A stretch of 64,000 nt of DNA from Lachnospiraceae bacterium (GTDB lineage Bacteria > Bacillota > Clostridia > Lachnospirales > Lachnospiraceae): the NCBI GenBank assembly GCA_017551165.1, contig JAFZMO010000157.1:1-64000 (forward strand), given 5' to 3'. Numbering within the stretch: position 1 is the first letter of the stretch; each line of letters starts with the position of its first letter. The notes under the pieces are model-generated. The model did not search any database and was not told where the DNA came from. It worked only from the letters and a program-made list of their open reading frames with translations. Of the stretch, positions 53,718-61,834 are shown one piece after another. The translations under genes were made by a program, and so were the position numbers.

Positions 53718-54389
53718 ATGAATTGGCTGTCACCGTCAATCCTGGCGGCGGATTTCAACCGTTTGGGAGAACAAATCAAATGCGTTCGTGATTGCGGCGC
53801 GCAGGCGCTGCATTTTGATGTGATGGACGGACTGTTTGTACCGAGCATCAGCTTCGGAATGCCGGTGCTCGCGTCGATCCGCAAGGAGACGGACATGTTT
53901 CTGGACGTGCATCTGATGATCCGTGAGCCGATCCGCTACATCAACGAGTTTGTCGAGAGCGGCGCCAATCTGATCACGGTCCACTACGAGGCGTGCAGTG
54001 ATGTGCTGCAGACGGTCACGGCGATCCGCGCGGCGGGCGTGAAGGTCGGCATCTCGATCCGGCCGGAGACGCCGGTGTCGGTGCTCCGTCCGTTCTTAAA
54101 CAAGATCGATCTGGTCCTCGTGATGTCCGTGAACCCCGGGTTCGGCGGGCAGAAGTTCATGGAGGGGACCTACGACAAGCTGCGCGAGCTTCGCGCACTG
54201 ATGAAGGAGACGCTCGGCGCGGAGCGCGGCGAGGGGATCCCCCGCGTGGAGGTCGACGGCGGGATCAATTTGGAAAATGTTGCCTCCGTGGTGGAGGCCG
54301 GTGCGGACACGATCGTGACCGGAAGCGCGGTGTTCCGCGGGGACATCGCCGACAATACAAAGAGGTTTTTGGAGATCATTTCACGATAA
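53718..54389 (+). CDS. rpe: Ribulose-phosphate 3-epimerase
   Basis: 223 aa. Interconverts ribulose 5-phosphate and xylulose 5-phosphate in the pentose phosphate pathway. Seen: SPSILAADFNRLG start, LHFDVMDGLFVP (metal-binding His/Asp), VHLMI, VMSVNPGFGGQKF and the phosphate-binding EVDGGINLENV with VTGSAVF. All catalytic and metal residues are visible. ATG with GGAGGAAAG upstream. In Bacillus the next gene is thiN; here a transglutaminase-like lipoprotein gene follows after 15 bases. Confidence 0.97.
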   Translation: MNWLSPSILAADFNRLGEQIKCVRDCGAQALHFDVMDGLFVPSISFGMPVLASIRKETDMFLDVHLMIREPIRYINEFVESGANLITVHYEACSDVLQTVTAIRAAGVKVGISIRPETPVSVLRPFLNKIDLVLVMSVNPGFGGQKFMEGTYDKLRELRALMKETLGAERGEGIPRVEVDGGINLENVASVVEAGADTIVTGSAVFRGDIADNTKRFLEIISR

Positions 54390-54404
54390 CTGCGAGGCGC
54401 GTAT

Positions 54405-56357
54405 ATGAGGAAACAGAATCGGAACATGAGGAAACACGTCGCGGCGCTGATGATCCTGCTCATGCTGTTTCTCACGGCATGCGGTTCGTCCGTCAACGAC
54501 GAGCGGCCGGTGAAGACGGAGGAGGAAGCACAGCTCACGAAGGCGGAGACGGCGAGACTGACCGAGGCGGCCCCGAAGGCGACAAACACGCCGTCGGCAA
54601 CACCAACGCTGCAGGCTACGCCGACGCCGGAGGAGGACTACGGCGCGGCGGCCTTGGAGGAGCTGATCGTCATCCTGACGGAGGCGGAGCAGGAGGTCTA
54701 CGAGTCGTACCGCAAGATCAATGATGATCCGGGCGAGAGCTACGACGTGATCGTGAACGGTGCCGTTGTGATGCGCGAGGCTTCGGAGAAACTCAAGGAG
54801 CTGAAGACGAAGGCGGATGCGATCAAGAACCTGGATCCGAACATCCGCAACGCGGCCAACGTGTATTTTGAGATGGTGATCTACTCGCGCGAATCGCTGC
54901 AGGAGGTGTACCATTTCTTCGAGCAGCAGTTGCGCGTGTATCTCGATCCGATCCCCGAGTTCGGCAAATACAAGTTCAGCGAGTACTGCGATGCGCTCGC
55001 GGACTGGTACGACCGTCAGGACAAGATCATCTACTCGATCGAGGAGGTTCCCCCGTGCGTCGAGGCGGCGTGGGAGAAGTACAAGCGCACCTACAATCTC
55101 AACGCGACGATCCTTCGGAAGTCCGAGGCCGCAAAGTCCCTGAACGACTGGCTCAGGTATTACTCCTGCAAGTATCTCGCGATGCGCTTCGTCACGGCGG
55201 AGGAGCAGGATTTCGATGCGCTCCTCGCATGTCTGCGCGGAGAGTTTGAATTTGCGAAAAATCAGGCGAACGTCGCGTCCGCCCTTGCTGCGGAGATCTC
55301 GAGTTGCTCCGGCATGAGCAGGGAAGTGCGGACCGCGTACAATTTCGAATACAACCGCAACACCAAGATCACGGTGGACTACAGCGCCATCGACACGATC
55401 TACCCGGCGCTGTACAACACGTACAACGCGTTCGTGATCGTCAAGACGGGCTGCATCAGCGGAAACCGCCGCATCACCGTGGAGGCGGAGATCCCCGGGT
55501 ACACACAGAAGTACCGGCAGACCTTCACCCTCGACGCGTCCTTCAAGGCCATCGAGATCAAGCCGCCCGTGCTTACGAGCGACATCGACCTCTCGACGGC
55601 GAAGCAGGCGCAGATCGTCGTCTCGGTGTTCGAGCAGGACGGCTACACGCTGATCGACGCGAAGAGCTTCCCGGTCACGATTAAGAGCCGCAACGACTTT
55701 GAGTGGTCGAGCGATGAGTACGGCGTCTCCACCAAGGACAACATCCTGTGCTATCTGACACCGGAATCGACATCCATCACACAGCTCAAGCGGACCGCGA
55801 TCGACGAGATCTCGGCGATGACCGGTGGGAAAATGGAGTCCTTCGCCGGCTATCAGGGCAGCCAGTTCGATCACCGCGTCACCACGTACATCGAGGCGGC
55901 CGGCATCATGCGGGCGCTCAATGTGATGGGCATTCGCTACAACATGGATGTATTTTCCCTGAGCAACAGCCATCAGCACATCCTGCTCCCGCGCGAGGTG
56001 ATCGAGAGCCGGAGCGGCCTGTGCATCGAGACGTCGCTCGTCGTCGCGAGCGCGCTGCAGAGCGCCGACATGCACGCCTTCCTCATTTTCCCGAAGAACC
56101 ACGCCATGGTGGCGGTGGAGACCTGGGCGGGGTCGGGCGAGTACCTGCTGATCGAGACGACCGCGCTTGCGGACAGCAGCAACACGCGGCAGATCTTCGT
56201 CGACGGCGCGAACAACCTGATCAACAACAAATACCCGGGCGGCCCGATCTCGTACCTCACGGCGAGCGAGTGGCATGACTACCTCCAGAACAAGGTGGAG
56301 TACATCATCGACTGCGATGATTCAACCGTCCTCGGGCTCACCGCATTTTCCAATTAA
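54405..56357 (+). CDS. Lipoprotein with C-terminal transglutaminase-like domain
   Basis: 650 aa. Signal peptide with lipobox LTAC at residues 23-26, so Cys26 should be lipidated and the protein held on the outer face of the membrane. A Thr/Ala/Pro linker (about 60-78) is followed by a helical region (about 80-300), a beta-rich region (about 310-440), and a transglutaminase/papain-like domain with the catalytic Cys in SGLCIET, His in KNHAMVAVE and acidic partner in LLIETTAL. Such domains can act as proteases, amidases or crosslinkers; which applies is unknown. Its position after prkC-rsgA-rpe hints at a cell-wall or surface role. The Lgt enzyme that would lipidate it is encoded 1.4 kb downstream. 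Confidence 0.87.
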   Translation: MRKQNRNMRKHVAALMILLMLFLTACGSSVNDERPVKTEEEAQLTKAETARLTEAAPKATNTPSATPTLQATPTPEEDYGAAALEELIVILTEAEQEVYESYRKINDDPGESYDVIVNGAVVMREASEKLKELKTKADAIKNLDPNIRNAANVYFEMVIYSRESLQEVYHFFEQQLRVYLDPIPEFGKYKFSEYCDALADWYDRQDKIIYSIEEVPPCVEAAWEKYKRTYNLNATILRKSEAAKSLNDWLRYYSCKYLAMRFVTAEEQDFDALLACLRGEFEFAKNQANVASALAAEISSCSGMSREVRTAYNFEYNRNTKITVDYSAIDTIYPALYNTYNAFVIVKTGCISGNRRITVEAEIPGYTQKYRQTFTLDASFKAIEIKPPVLTSDIDLSTAKQAQIVVSVFEQDGYTLIDAKSFPVTIKSRNDFEWSSDEYGVSTKDNILCYLTPESTSITQLKRTAIDEISAMTGGKMESFAGYQGSQFDHRVTTYIEAAGIMRALNVMGIRYNMDVFSLSNSHQHILLPREVIESRSGLCIETSLVVASALQSADMHAFLIFPKNHAMVAVETWAGSGEYLLIETTALADSSNTRQIFVDGANNLINNKYPGGPISYLTASEWHDYLQNKVEYIIDCDDSTVLGLTAFSN

Positions 56358-56383
56358 GCGGTTGATTAATTTAAGCACATACG

Positions 56384-56405
56384 CGGAAAATGAACCCATT
56401 TTCCG
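56384..56405 (+). promoter_or_regulatory. Inverted pair of the GGAAAATG motif forming a hairpin
   Basis: CGGAAAATG (56384-56392) and CATTTTCCG (56397-56405) make a perfect 9-bp stem with a 4-base loop, 31 bases before the ychF ATG. Confidence 0.7.
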
Positions 56406-56436
56406 ATGAATATGAATGACAAAGGAGTTTTGAAGC

Positions 56437-57534
56437 ATGAAATTAGGTATCGTGGGTCTTCCCAACGTGGGAAAGAGCACATTGTTTAACTCGCTGACGA
56501 AAGCAGGCGCGGAGTCGGCCAACTATCCGTTCTGCACGATCGACCCCAACGTGGGCGTCGTGACCGTGCCGGACGCGCGGCTCGGCGTTCTGACGGAGAT
56601 GTATCAGTCCAAGAGGACCATCCCCGCGGTCGTGGAGTTCGTGGACATCGCAGGCCTCGTGAAGGGCGCGTCCCAGGGCGAGGGTCTCGGCAACCAGTTC
56701 CTCTCGCACATCCGCGAGACGGACGCGATCGTGCATGTGGTGCGTTGCTTTGACGACGCCAACATCATCCATGTCGACGGCAGTGTCGATCCGATCCGCG
56801 ATATCGAGACGATCAACCTCGAGCTGATCTTCGCCGACATGGAGACGGTCGAGCGCCGCATCGCCAAGGTCGGCAGAGCCGCGAGCTTCGACAAGGCGCA
56901 GGCGAAGGAGTGCGAGATGCTTGGGAAGATCAAGGAGCTTCTCGAGAACGGCAAGAAGGCGTGCGAGTTCGAGACCGACGATGAGGATGAGATCGGCTGG
57001 CTTCGCGGATACTCGCTTCTCACGAGAAAACCGGTCATCTACGCAGCCAACGTGTCCGACGATGACATCGCGGACGACGGCGCGAACAACGAGTACGTTG
57101 CGAAGGTGCGCGAGTTTGCGAAGGCGGAGGGCTCCGAGGTGTTTGTCATCTGCGCGAGACTCGAGGAGGAGATCTCCGAGCTCGAGGAGGATGAGCGCAA
57201 GGAATTCCTCACCGAGATGGGCCTGGAGGAGGCCGGCCTCGAGAAATTGATCCGCGCGAGCTACCATCTGCTCGGCCTGATCAGCTTCCTCACGACGGGA
57301 CCGGACGAGACGAGAGCGTGGACGATCACGCGCGGCATGAAGGCGCCGCAGGCGGCGGGCAAGATCCACACCGACTTCGAGCGAGGCTTCATTCGCGCCG
57401 AGGTAGTTGCCTACGACGACCTGGTCAGCTGCGGCGGCATGCTGCAGGCGAAGGAGAAAGGCCTTGTCCGCTCCGAGGGCAAGGAGTACGTCGTGAAGGA
57501 CGGAGATGTGATATTGTTTAGATTCAACGTGTAA
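56437..57534 (+). CDS. ychF: Redox-regulated ATPase/GTPase YchF (Ola1 family)
   Basis: 365 aa. Obg-family nucleotide hydrolase that prefers ATP and is linked to ribosome function and oxidative stress. Seen: P-loop [12 protein letters not shown] at residues 6-17, switch [12 protein letters not shown], the altered G4 region (YAANVSDDD) consistent with ATP preference, a coiled insert with long helices (about 130-200) and the C-terminal TGS domain ([12 protein letters not shown] onward). AAAGGAGTTTTG upstream of the ATG. A highly structured gap follows. Confidence 0.97.
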   Translation: MKLGIVGLPNVGKSTLFNSLTKAGAESANYPFCTIDPNVGVVTVPDARLGVLTEMYQSKRTIPAVVEFVDIAGLVKGASQGEGLGNQFLSHIRETDAIVHVVRCFDDANIIHVDGSVDPIRDIETINLELIFADMETVERRIAKVGRAASFDKAQAKECEMLGKIKELLENGKKACEFETDDEDEIGWLRGYSLLTRKPVIYAANVSDDDIADDGANNEYVAKVREFAKAEGSEVFVICARLEEEISELEEDERKEFLTEMGLEEAGLEKLIRASYHLLGLISFLTTGPDETRAWTITRGMKAPQAAGKIHTDFERGFIRAEVVAYDDLVSCGGMLQAKEKGLVRSEGKEYVVKDGDVILFRFNV

Positions 57535-57549
57535 CCAAGAGTTACTGTA

Positions 57550-57715
57550 GGATCACCGTTTGTCTCTGTCTCTCCCCGAAGTGAAAACGTGTTTTCACTT
57601 CGGCGCGAGACAGAGACAACAGGCGGTGACGTACAGTCACCGCCGCACATGAGCAAAAAAACAACTACTATGTTTATCAATTCCGAAGTTGTTTTTTTGC
57701 GAATGACGGTGATCC
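57550..57715. other. Nested hairpin element bounded by 9-bp inverted repeats
   Basis: GGATCACCG (57550-57558) and CGGTGATCC (57707-57715) bound the region. Inside: TTGTCTCTGTCTC (57560-57572) with GAGACAGAGACAA (57607-57619), enclosing a perfect 13-bp stem CCGAAGTGAAAAC/GTTTTCACTTCGG; then GGCGGTGAC/GTCACCGCC (57622-57644); then the terminator at 57653-57700. No gene is visible in 57535-57771. Confidence 0.75.
57653..57700. terminator. Bidirectional terminator between ychF and lgt
   Basis: GCAAAAAAACAACT (57653-57666) pairs perfectly with AGTTGTTTTTTTGC (57687-57700); the A7/T7 ends allow termination in either direction. Confidence 0.85.
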
Positions 57716-57727
57716 GTATTGGATCAC
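57709..57727 (+). promoter_or_regulatory. Leader stem-loop upstream of lgt
   Basis: GTGATCC (57709-57715) pairs with GGATCAC (57721-57727) around GTATT, 44 bases before the lgt ATG. Confidence 0.45.
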
Positions 57728-57771
57728 AAATGACGGTGAGACGTATTTATATTTTCCGAAGGAGTAAACCC

Positions 57772-58779
57772 ATGGAACAGTTGCTTGTCCTGCTGGACCA
57801 GTCGGTACAGGTCGCGGATGCGGTGGCGGAAGGCACCGAGCGCCTGAAGACGAACATCCGGTTCCCGAACCTGGGGATCGTGATCAAGAACATCGGAAGC
57901 TATTTTTCGGTGTTCGGTTTTCGTATCGCGTATTACGGCGTGTGCATCGGTCTCGCTATGATTCTCGGATACCTGATGGCGGATCAGGTCGCGAAGCGGA
58001 CGGGACAGAACCGTGATCACTACCTCGATTTCACGATCTGGGCGGTTGTGCTCTCGGTGGCGGGCGCGCGCATCTACTATGTGGTGTTCAACTGGAGACA
58101 ATTTTCCGACAGCCCCATGAGCGTGTTCAACCTCCGCACGGGCGGACTTGCGATCTACGGCGGCGTCATCGCCGGCATCCTGACGGGCTTCGTGTTCACG
58201 AAGATCAAGAAGCTGAACCGCGGATTGTTCCTCGACACGGCGGTCATCGGTCTTCTGACCGGTCAGATCATCGGCCGTTGGGGCAACTTCTTCAACCGCG
58301 AGGCGTTCGGCACGTACACCAACAGCATTTTCGCGATGCAGATCGACGTTCGCGAGGTCAACCGCTGGTTTGACCCCAACAGCCCGGTCGCAGCAGTGAA
58401 AAATGAGTTCGGCTCGCGCACGGCGGCGCTCGAGCGCGTGATGGAGATCCGCGAGAACGCGACCGTGATCGACGGCGCGACCTACATCAGCGTGCATCCT
58501 ACATTTTTATATGAATCTCTGTGGAACCTTGCCCTGCTGATCCTGTTGCTGCTTCGCACGAAGCGCAAGGGCTTCGACTGGGAGATCTTCCTGTTGTATC
58601 TGTTCGGGTACGGACTCGGCCGTCTCTGGATCGAGGGACTGCGCACCGACCAGCTGTTTTTGTTCGGCACGTCGATCGCGGTGTCCCAGCTGCTCAGCGG
58701 ACTGCTGGTGGTCGGCGCTGCGGCCGTGTACATCCGGCTGTACTGCAAGAATCGTAAGAAGAGGGTGAGTGCGGAATGA
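57772..58779 (+). CDS. lgt: Prolipoprotein diacylglyceryl transferase Lgt
   Basis: 335 aa from the ATG at 57772 (CCGAAGGAG upstream); in-frame codons to the left run through the terminator and are rejected. Integral membrane enzyme that moves diacylglycerol from phosphatidylglycerol to the lipobox cysteine. Seen: about seven hydrophobic segments, the first region FRIAYYGVCIGLA, the family signature GRWGNFFNREAFG at about residues 168-180, and HPTFLYESLWNL near 246. An N-terminal 40-residue hydrophilic extension is longer than usual. Its TGA overlaps the feoB ATG as ATGA. Confidence 0.96.
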   Translation: MEQLLVLLDQSVQVADAVAEGTERLKTNIRFPNLGIVIKNIGSYFSVFGFRIAYYGVCIGLAMILGYLMADQVAKRTGQNRDHYLDFTIWAVVLSVAGARIYYVVFNWRQFSDSPMSVFNLRTGGLAIYGGVIAGILTGFVFTKIKKLNRGLFLDTAVIGLLTGQIIGRWGNFFNREAFGTYTNSIFAMQIDVREVNRWFDPNSPVAAVKNEFGSRTAALERVMEIRENATVIDGATYISVHPTFLYESLWNLALLILLLLRTKRKGFDWEIFLLYLFGYGLGRLWIEGLRTDQLFLFGTSIAVSQLLSGLLVVGAAAVYIRLYCKNRKKRVSAE

Positions 58780-61136
58780 CGCTTGGTGAGCTGAAAATCG
58801 GTGCGAGCGGTAAGATCACCGCGGTCGGCGGCGAGGGTGCGCTGCGCCAGCATTTGCTGGACATGGGCATGATCCCCGGCGTCGTTGTGACGCTCAAGCA
58901 GTTTGCCCCCATGGGCGATCCCCTCGAGGTGACCGTACACGGGTACGAGCTCACGCTCCGGCTGCAGGACGCGAAGACCATCGAGGTCGAGCCGTGCGAG
59001 GAGAGCGCGGAGGCAGAAGAGTGCGAGGCGGAGCGAGAGCCTGTCTCGGTGACCGTTCCCGACCATCCCGGCTTCGGTGAGGAGGGCAAGAACTACCATG
59101 TCAAGGCGGATGAGAACCCTCTCCCGAAGGGAACCGTTCTCACGTTTGCGCTTGCGGGCAACCAAAACTGCGGCAAGACGACGCTGTTCAACCAGTTGAC
59201 CGGTGCCAACCGCCATGTCGGGAATTTTCCGGGCGTGACGGTCGACCGCATGAGCGGCGAGGTGCGAAACAACCCGGACACGCTTGTGACCGACCTTCCG
59301 GGCATCTACTCCCTGTCGCCGTACAGCGCCGAGGAGATCGTGTCCCGCGAGTTTATATTGAAGGAAAAGCCTACGGGCATCATCAATATCGTCGATGCGA
59401 CGAACATCGAGCGCAATTTGTACCTGACGCTTCAGCTGATGGAGCTCAACGTTCCGATCGTGCTCGCTCTGAACATGATGGACGAGGTCCGCGGCAACGG
59501 CGGCACGATCCGCATCAACCGCATGGAGTCCATCCTGGGGATCCCCGTCGTGCCGATCAGTGCAGCGAAAAATGAGGGCGTCGACGAGTTGATCCGTCAC
59601 TGCGTGCACGTCGCCAAATACCAGGAGCGCCCGGGCAGGACCGATTTCTGCGACCGCGACGCGAACGGCGGTGCGGTGCATCGTTGCCTGCACGGCATCA
59701 TGCACTTCATCGAGGACCACGCGGAGGCGGCCGGCATCCCGGTCCGTTTCGCGGCGAGCAAGCTTGTCGAGGGTGACACGCTTGTCATGGAGGCACTTAA
59801 CCTCACGCAAAATGAAAAAGAAACCATTGAGCATATGATCGTCAACATGGAGGAGGAGCGCGGGCTCGACCGCGCGGCGGCCATCGCGGACATGCGATAC
59901 ACCTTCATCCACTCCGTGTGCGAGCGCACGGTCGTCAAGCCGAAGGAGAGCAAGGAGCACAAGAGAAGTCGTCAGATCGATCGCGTGCTGACCGGCCGCT
60001 TCACGGCGATCCCCGTGTTCATCGCGATCATGGCGCTCACGTTCTTCCTCACGTTCAACGTGATCGGAGCATTTTTCCAGGGATTGCTTGAGAGCGGCAT
60101 CGACAAGCTGCAGGGACTCGCGGAGAAGGGACTTGACGCGGGCAACGTCAATCCGATCCTGCGATCACTGGTGATCGACGGCATATTCCAGGGCGTCGGC
60201 AGCGTCGTGAGCTTCGTGCCCATCATCGTGGTGCTGTTCTTCTTCCTTTCCGTGTTGGAGGACAGCGGATACATGGCGCGCGTGGCATTCGTCATGGATA
60301 AGCTGCTCCGCAAGATCGGTCTCTCCGGACGCAGCATCGTGCCGATGCTGATCGGCTTCGGATGTACGGTCCCGGGCGTTATGGCGTCGAGGACACTGCC
60401 GAGTGCGCGTGACCGCAAGATGACGATCCTGCTGACTCCGTTTATGAGCTGCACGGCGAAGCTTCCGATCTACGGCTTCTTCGCTCATGCGTTTTTCCCG
60501 CGCTACAGCGGACTTGTGATGATCGCCCTCTACCTGGGAGGCATCCTCACGGCGATCGTGGTGGCGCTCGTCGCGAAGACATTCTTCTTCCGCGGCGAGG
60601 CAGTACCGTTCGTCATGGAGCTTCCGAACTACCGCATGCCCGGCGTGAAGAGCGTGGCGTACCTGCTGTGGGACAAGGCGAAGGACTTCCTGCAGCGCGC
60701 ATTCACCGTCATTTTCCTCGCGAGCATGGTCGTGTGGTTCCTGCAGACCTTTGACTTCGGCTTCAACATGGTCGAGGATTCGAAGGACAGCATCCTGGCG
60801 GCGTTCGCGGGCGTAATCGCGCCGATCTTTACGCTGCACGGCTTCGGCGAGTGGCGCGTTGTGACGGCGCTGATCACCGGCTTCCTCGCGAAGGAGAGCG
60901 TGGTGTCGACTCTGAACATCCTCTTCGGAGGTGCGGCGGCTATCACGGCGGTCATGACGGGCGCGACCGCGGCGGCACTCTTAGTATTCTGCCTTCTGTA
61001 CACGCCCTGCGTGGCGGCGGTTGCATCGGTACGGCGTGAGCTCGGCGCCAAATGGGCGGCTCTCATCGTGGTCGAACAGTGCGCGATCGCATGGGTGGTA
61101 TCGCTGGTTGTAGCGGGAATTGCGTCCCTGTTGTAA
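58776..61136 (+). CDS. feoB: Fused FeoA-FeoB ferrous iron transporter
   Basis: 786 aa. Residues 1-72 form a FeoA-type SH3 domain (LRQHLLDMGMIPG). An acidic linker (73-105) joins it to the FeoB G domain with P-loop GNQNCGKT (128-135), switch segment FPGVTVDRMSG, DLPGIYSLSPYS and NMMDEV (G4), then a helical GDI-like part and about nine membrane segments with the conserved GFGCTVPGVMASRTL and CxACxxP-like SCTAKLPIYGFF motifs. FeoB imports Fe2+ under anaerobic conditions. FeoA-FeoB fusions are common in Clostridia. Overlaps the lgt stop by 4 bases, so translation is coupled. No FeoC or Fur box was recognised. Confidence 0.96.
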   Translation: MTLGELKIGASGKITAVGGEGALRQHLLDMGMIPGVVVTLKQFAPMGDPLEVTVHGYELTLRLQDAKTIEVEPCEESAEAEECEAEREPVSVTVPDHPGFGEEGKNYHVKADENPLPKGTVLTFALAGNQNCGKTTLFNQLTGANRHVGNFPGVTVDRMSGEVRNNPDTLVTDLPGIYSLSPYSAEEIVSREFILKEKPTGIINIVDATNIERNLYLTLQLMELNVPIVLALNMMDEVRGNGGTIRINRMESILGIPVVPISAAKNEGVDELIRHCVHVAKYQERPGRTDFCDRDANGGAVHRCLHGIMHFIEDHAEAAGIPVRFAASKLVEGDTLVMEALNLTQNEKETIEHMIVNMEEERGLDRAAAIADMRYTFIHSVCERTVVKPKESKEHKRSRQIDRVLTGRFTAIPVFIAIMALTFFLTFNVIGAFFQGLLESGIDKLQGLAEKGLDAGNVNPILRSLVIDGIFQGVGSVVSFVPIIVVLFFFLSVLEDSGYMARVAFVMDKLLRKIGLSGRSIVPMLIGFGCTVPGVMASRTLPSARDRKMTILLTPFMSCTAKLPIYGFFAHAFFPRYSGLVMIALYLGGILTAIVVALVAKTFFFRGEAVPFVMELPNYRMPGVKSVAYLLWDKAKDFLQRAFTVIFLASMVVWFLQTFDFGFNMVEDSKDSILAAFAGVIAPIFTLHGFGEWRVVTALITGFLAKESVVSTLNILFGGAAAITAVMTGATAAALLVFCLLYTPCVAAVASVRRELGAKWAALIVVEQCAIAWVVSLVVAGIASLL

Positions 61137-61155
61137 GAGACCTTATACAAAGACG

Positions 61156-61235
61156 AAAAGCGACACATTTCGCATAAACAAACACTTGTTCTCCGAACAT
61201 ATGTTTGAAAATGCGGAATGTGCCGCTTTTTTTGT
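61156..61235 (+). terminator. Strong terminator after feoB
   Basis: AAAAGCGACACATTTCGCAT (61156-61175) pairs with ATGCGGAATGTGCCGCTTTT (61211-61230), with further pairing inside the long loop, followed by T7. Confidence 0.88.
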
Positions 61236-61251
61236 GTGAAAATTAAAAAAA

Positions 61252-61269
61252 TGTGAAAAATTTTTCACA
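61252..61269. promoter_or_regulatory. Perfect 18-bp palindrome upstream of mraZ promoter
   Basis: TGTGAAAAATTTTTCACA reads the same on both strands and ends 17 bases before the -35 box, a position suited to a dimeric regulator; the regulator is unknown. Confidence 0.5.
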
Positions 61270-61286
61270 AAGTTCCCATTTTCCTG

Positions 61287-61316
61287 TTGACTTTTCCCGG
61301 AAAACAGCACTATAAT
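61287..61316 (+). promoter_or_regulatory. Sigma-A promoter of the mraZ division operon
   Basis: TTGACT at 61287-61292 and a perfect TATAAT at 61311-61316 with an 18-bp spacer, 71 bases before the mraZ ATG. Confidence 0.85.
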
Positions 61317-61328
61317 CCAATTAGTGGC

Positions 61329-61349
61329 GGAAAATCCCACATTTTCCCA
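61329..61349 (+). promoter_or_regulatory. Probable MraZ operator, also an inverted GGAAAAT pair
   Basis: On the minus strand TGGGA occurs twice 10 bp apart (TCCCA at 61335-61339 and 61345-61349), as in known MraZ boxes of direct TGGG repeats with 10-bp period. The same bases form a stem GGAAAAT (61329-61335)/ATTTTCC (61341-61347). Confidence 0.6.
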
Positions 61350-61387
61350 TCGAAATGTTGCAAAGTGGTTTGAAGTGGAGAGAAAAG

Positions 61388-61816
61388 ATGTCCTATTTTT
61401 CCGGAAAACATATCCACAGCGTTGATGCTAAGGGCAGGATAATCATTCCCGTCAAGTTTCGCGAGAAACTCGGGGATCATTTTATCGTGGCCTGGCTTGG
61501 TCAATGCCTGAATCTGTATCCGATGGATGAGTGGGACAGACTGATGGAGAAGTTGGATGCACAGCTCCCGGCGACCGAGAGCGGGATCATCGAGATTTTG
61601 TCCTACAACTCCGAACCGGTCGACATGGACCAGCAGGGAAGAGTGATGCTCCCGCAGGACCTTCGCATGAAGGCGGGAGTTGAGAAGGATATCGTATCCG
61701 TGGGCGACCTCGAGAAGATCCACGTGTACTCGAAGGAAGCATGGGACAAGAAGAGCGCAGGCATCTCGATGGAGAACACCATCGCGACCGCAGCGCAGTA
61801 CGGCATCCGCCTGTAA
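61388..61816 (+). CDS. mraZ: Transcriptional regulator MraZ
   Basis: 142 aa from the ATG at 61388 (GGAGAGAAAAG upstream). First gene of the division and cell-wall cluster; MraZ is a ring-forming AbrB-like DNA-binding protein that represses its own operon. Seen: two SpoVT/AbrB-like halves, each with a DxKGR-type motif: HSVDAKGRIIIP at about residues 11-22 and VDMDQQGRVMLP at about 79-90. The direct TGGGA repeats in its leader fit autoregulation. rsmH follows 18 bases later. Confidence 0.97.
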   Translation: MSYFSGKHIHSVDAKGRIIIPVKFREKLGDHFIVAWLGQCLNLYPMDEWDRLMEKLDAQLPATESGIIEILSYNSEPVDMDQQGRVMLPQDLRMKAGVEKDIVSVGDLEKIHVYSKEAWDKKSAGISMENTIATAAQYGIRL

Positions 61817-61834
61817 CGGGCACGGAGGGACGGT

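Noticed and set aside
57550..57770. Riboswitch upstream of lgt
   Set aside because: The hairpins are simple perfect palindromes including a terminator; no conserved core of a known riboswitch class could be recognised.
57589..57771. N-terminal extension of Lgt starting at 57589
   Set aside because: It would translate through a perfect terminator stem; the ATG at 57772 has a good ribosome site and gives the family's usual start.
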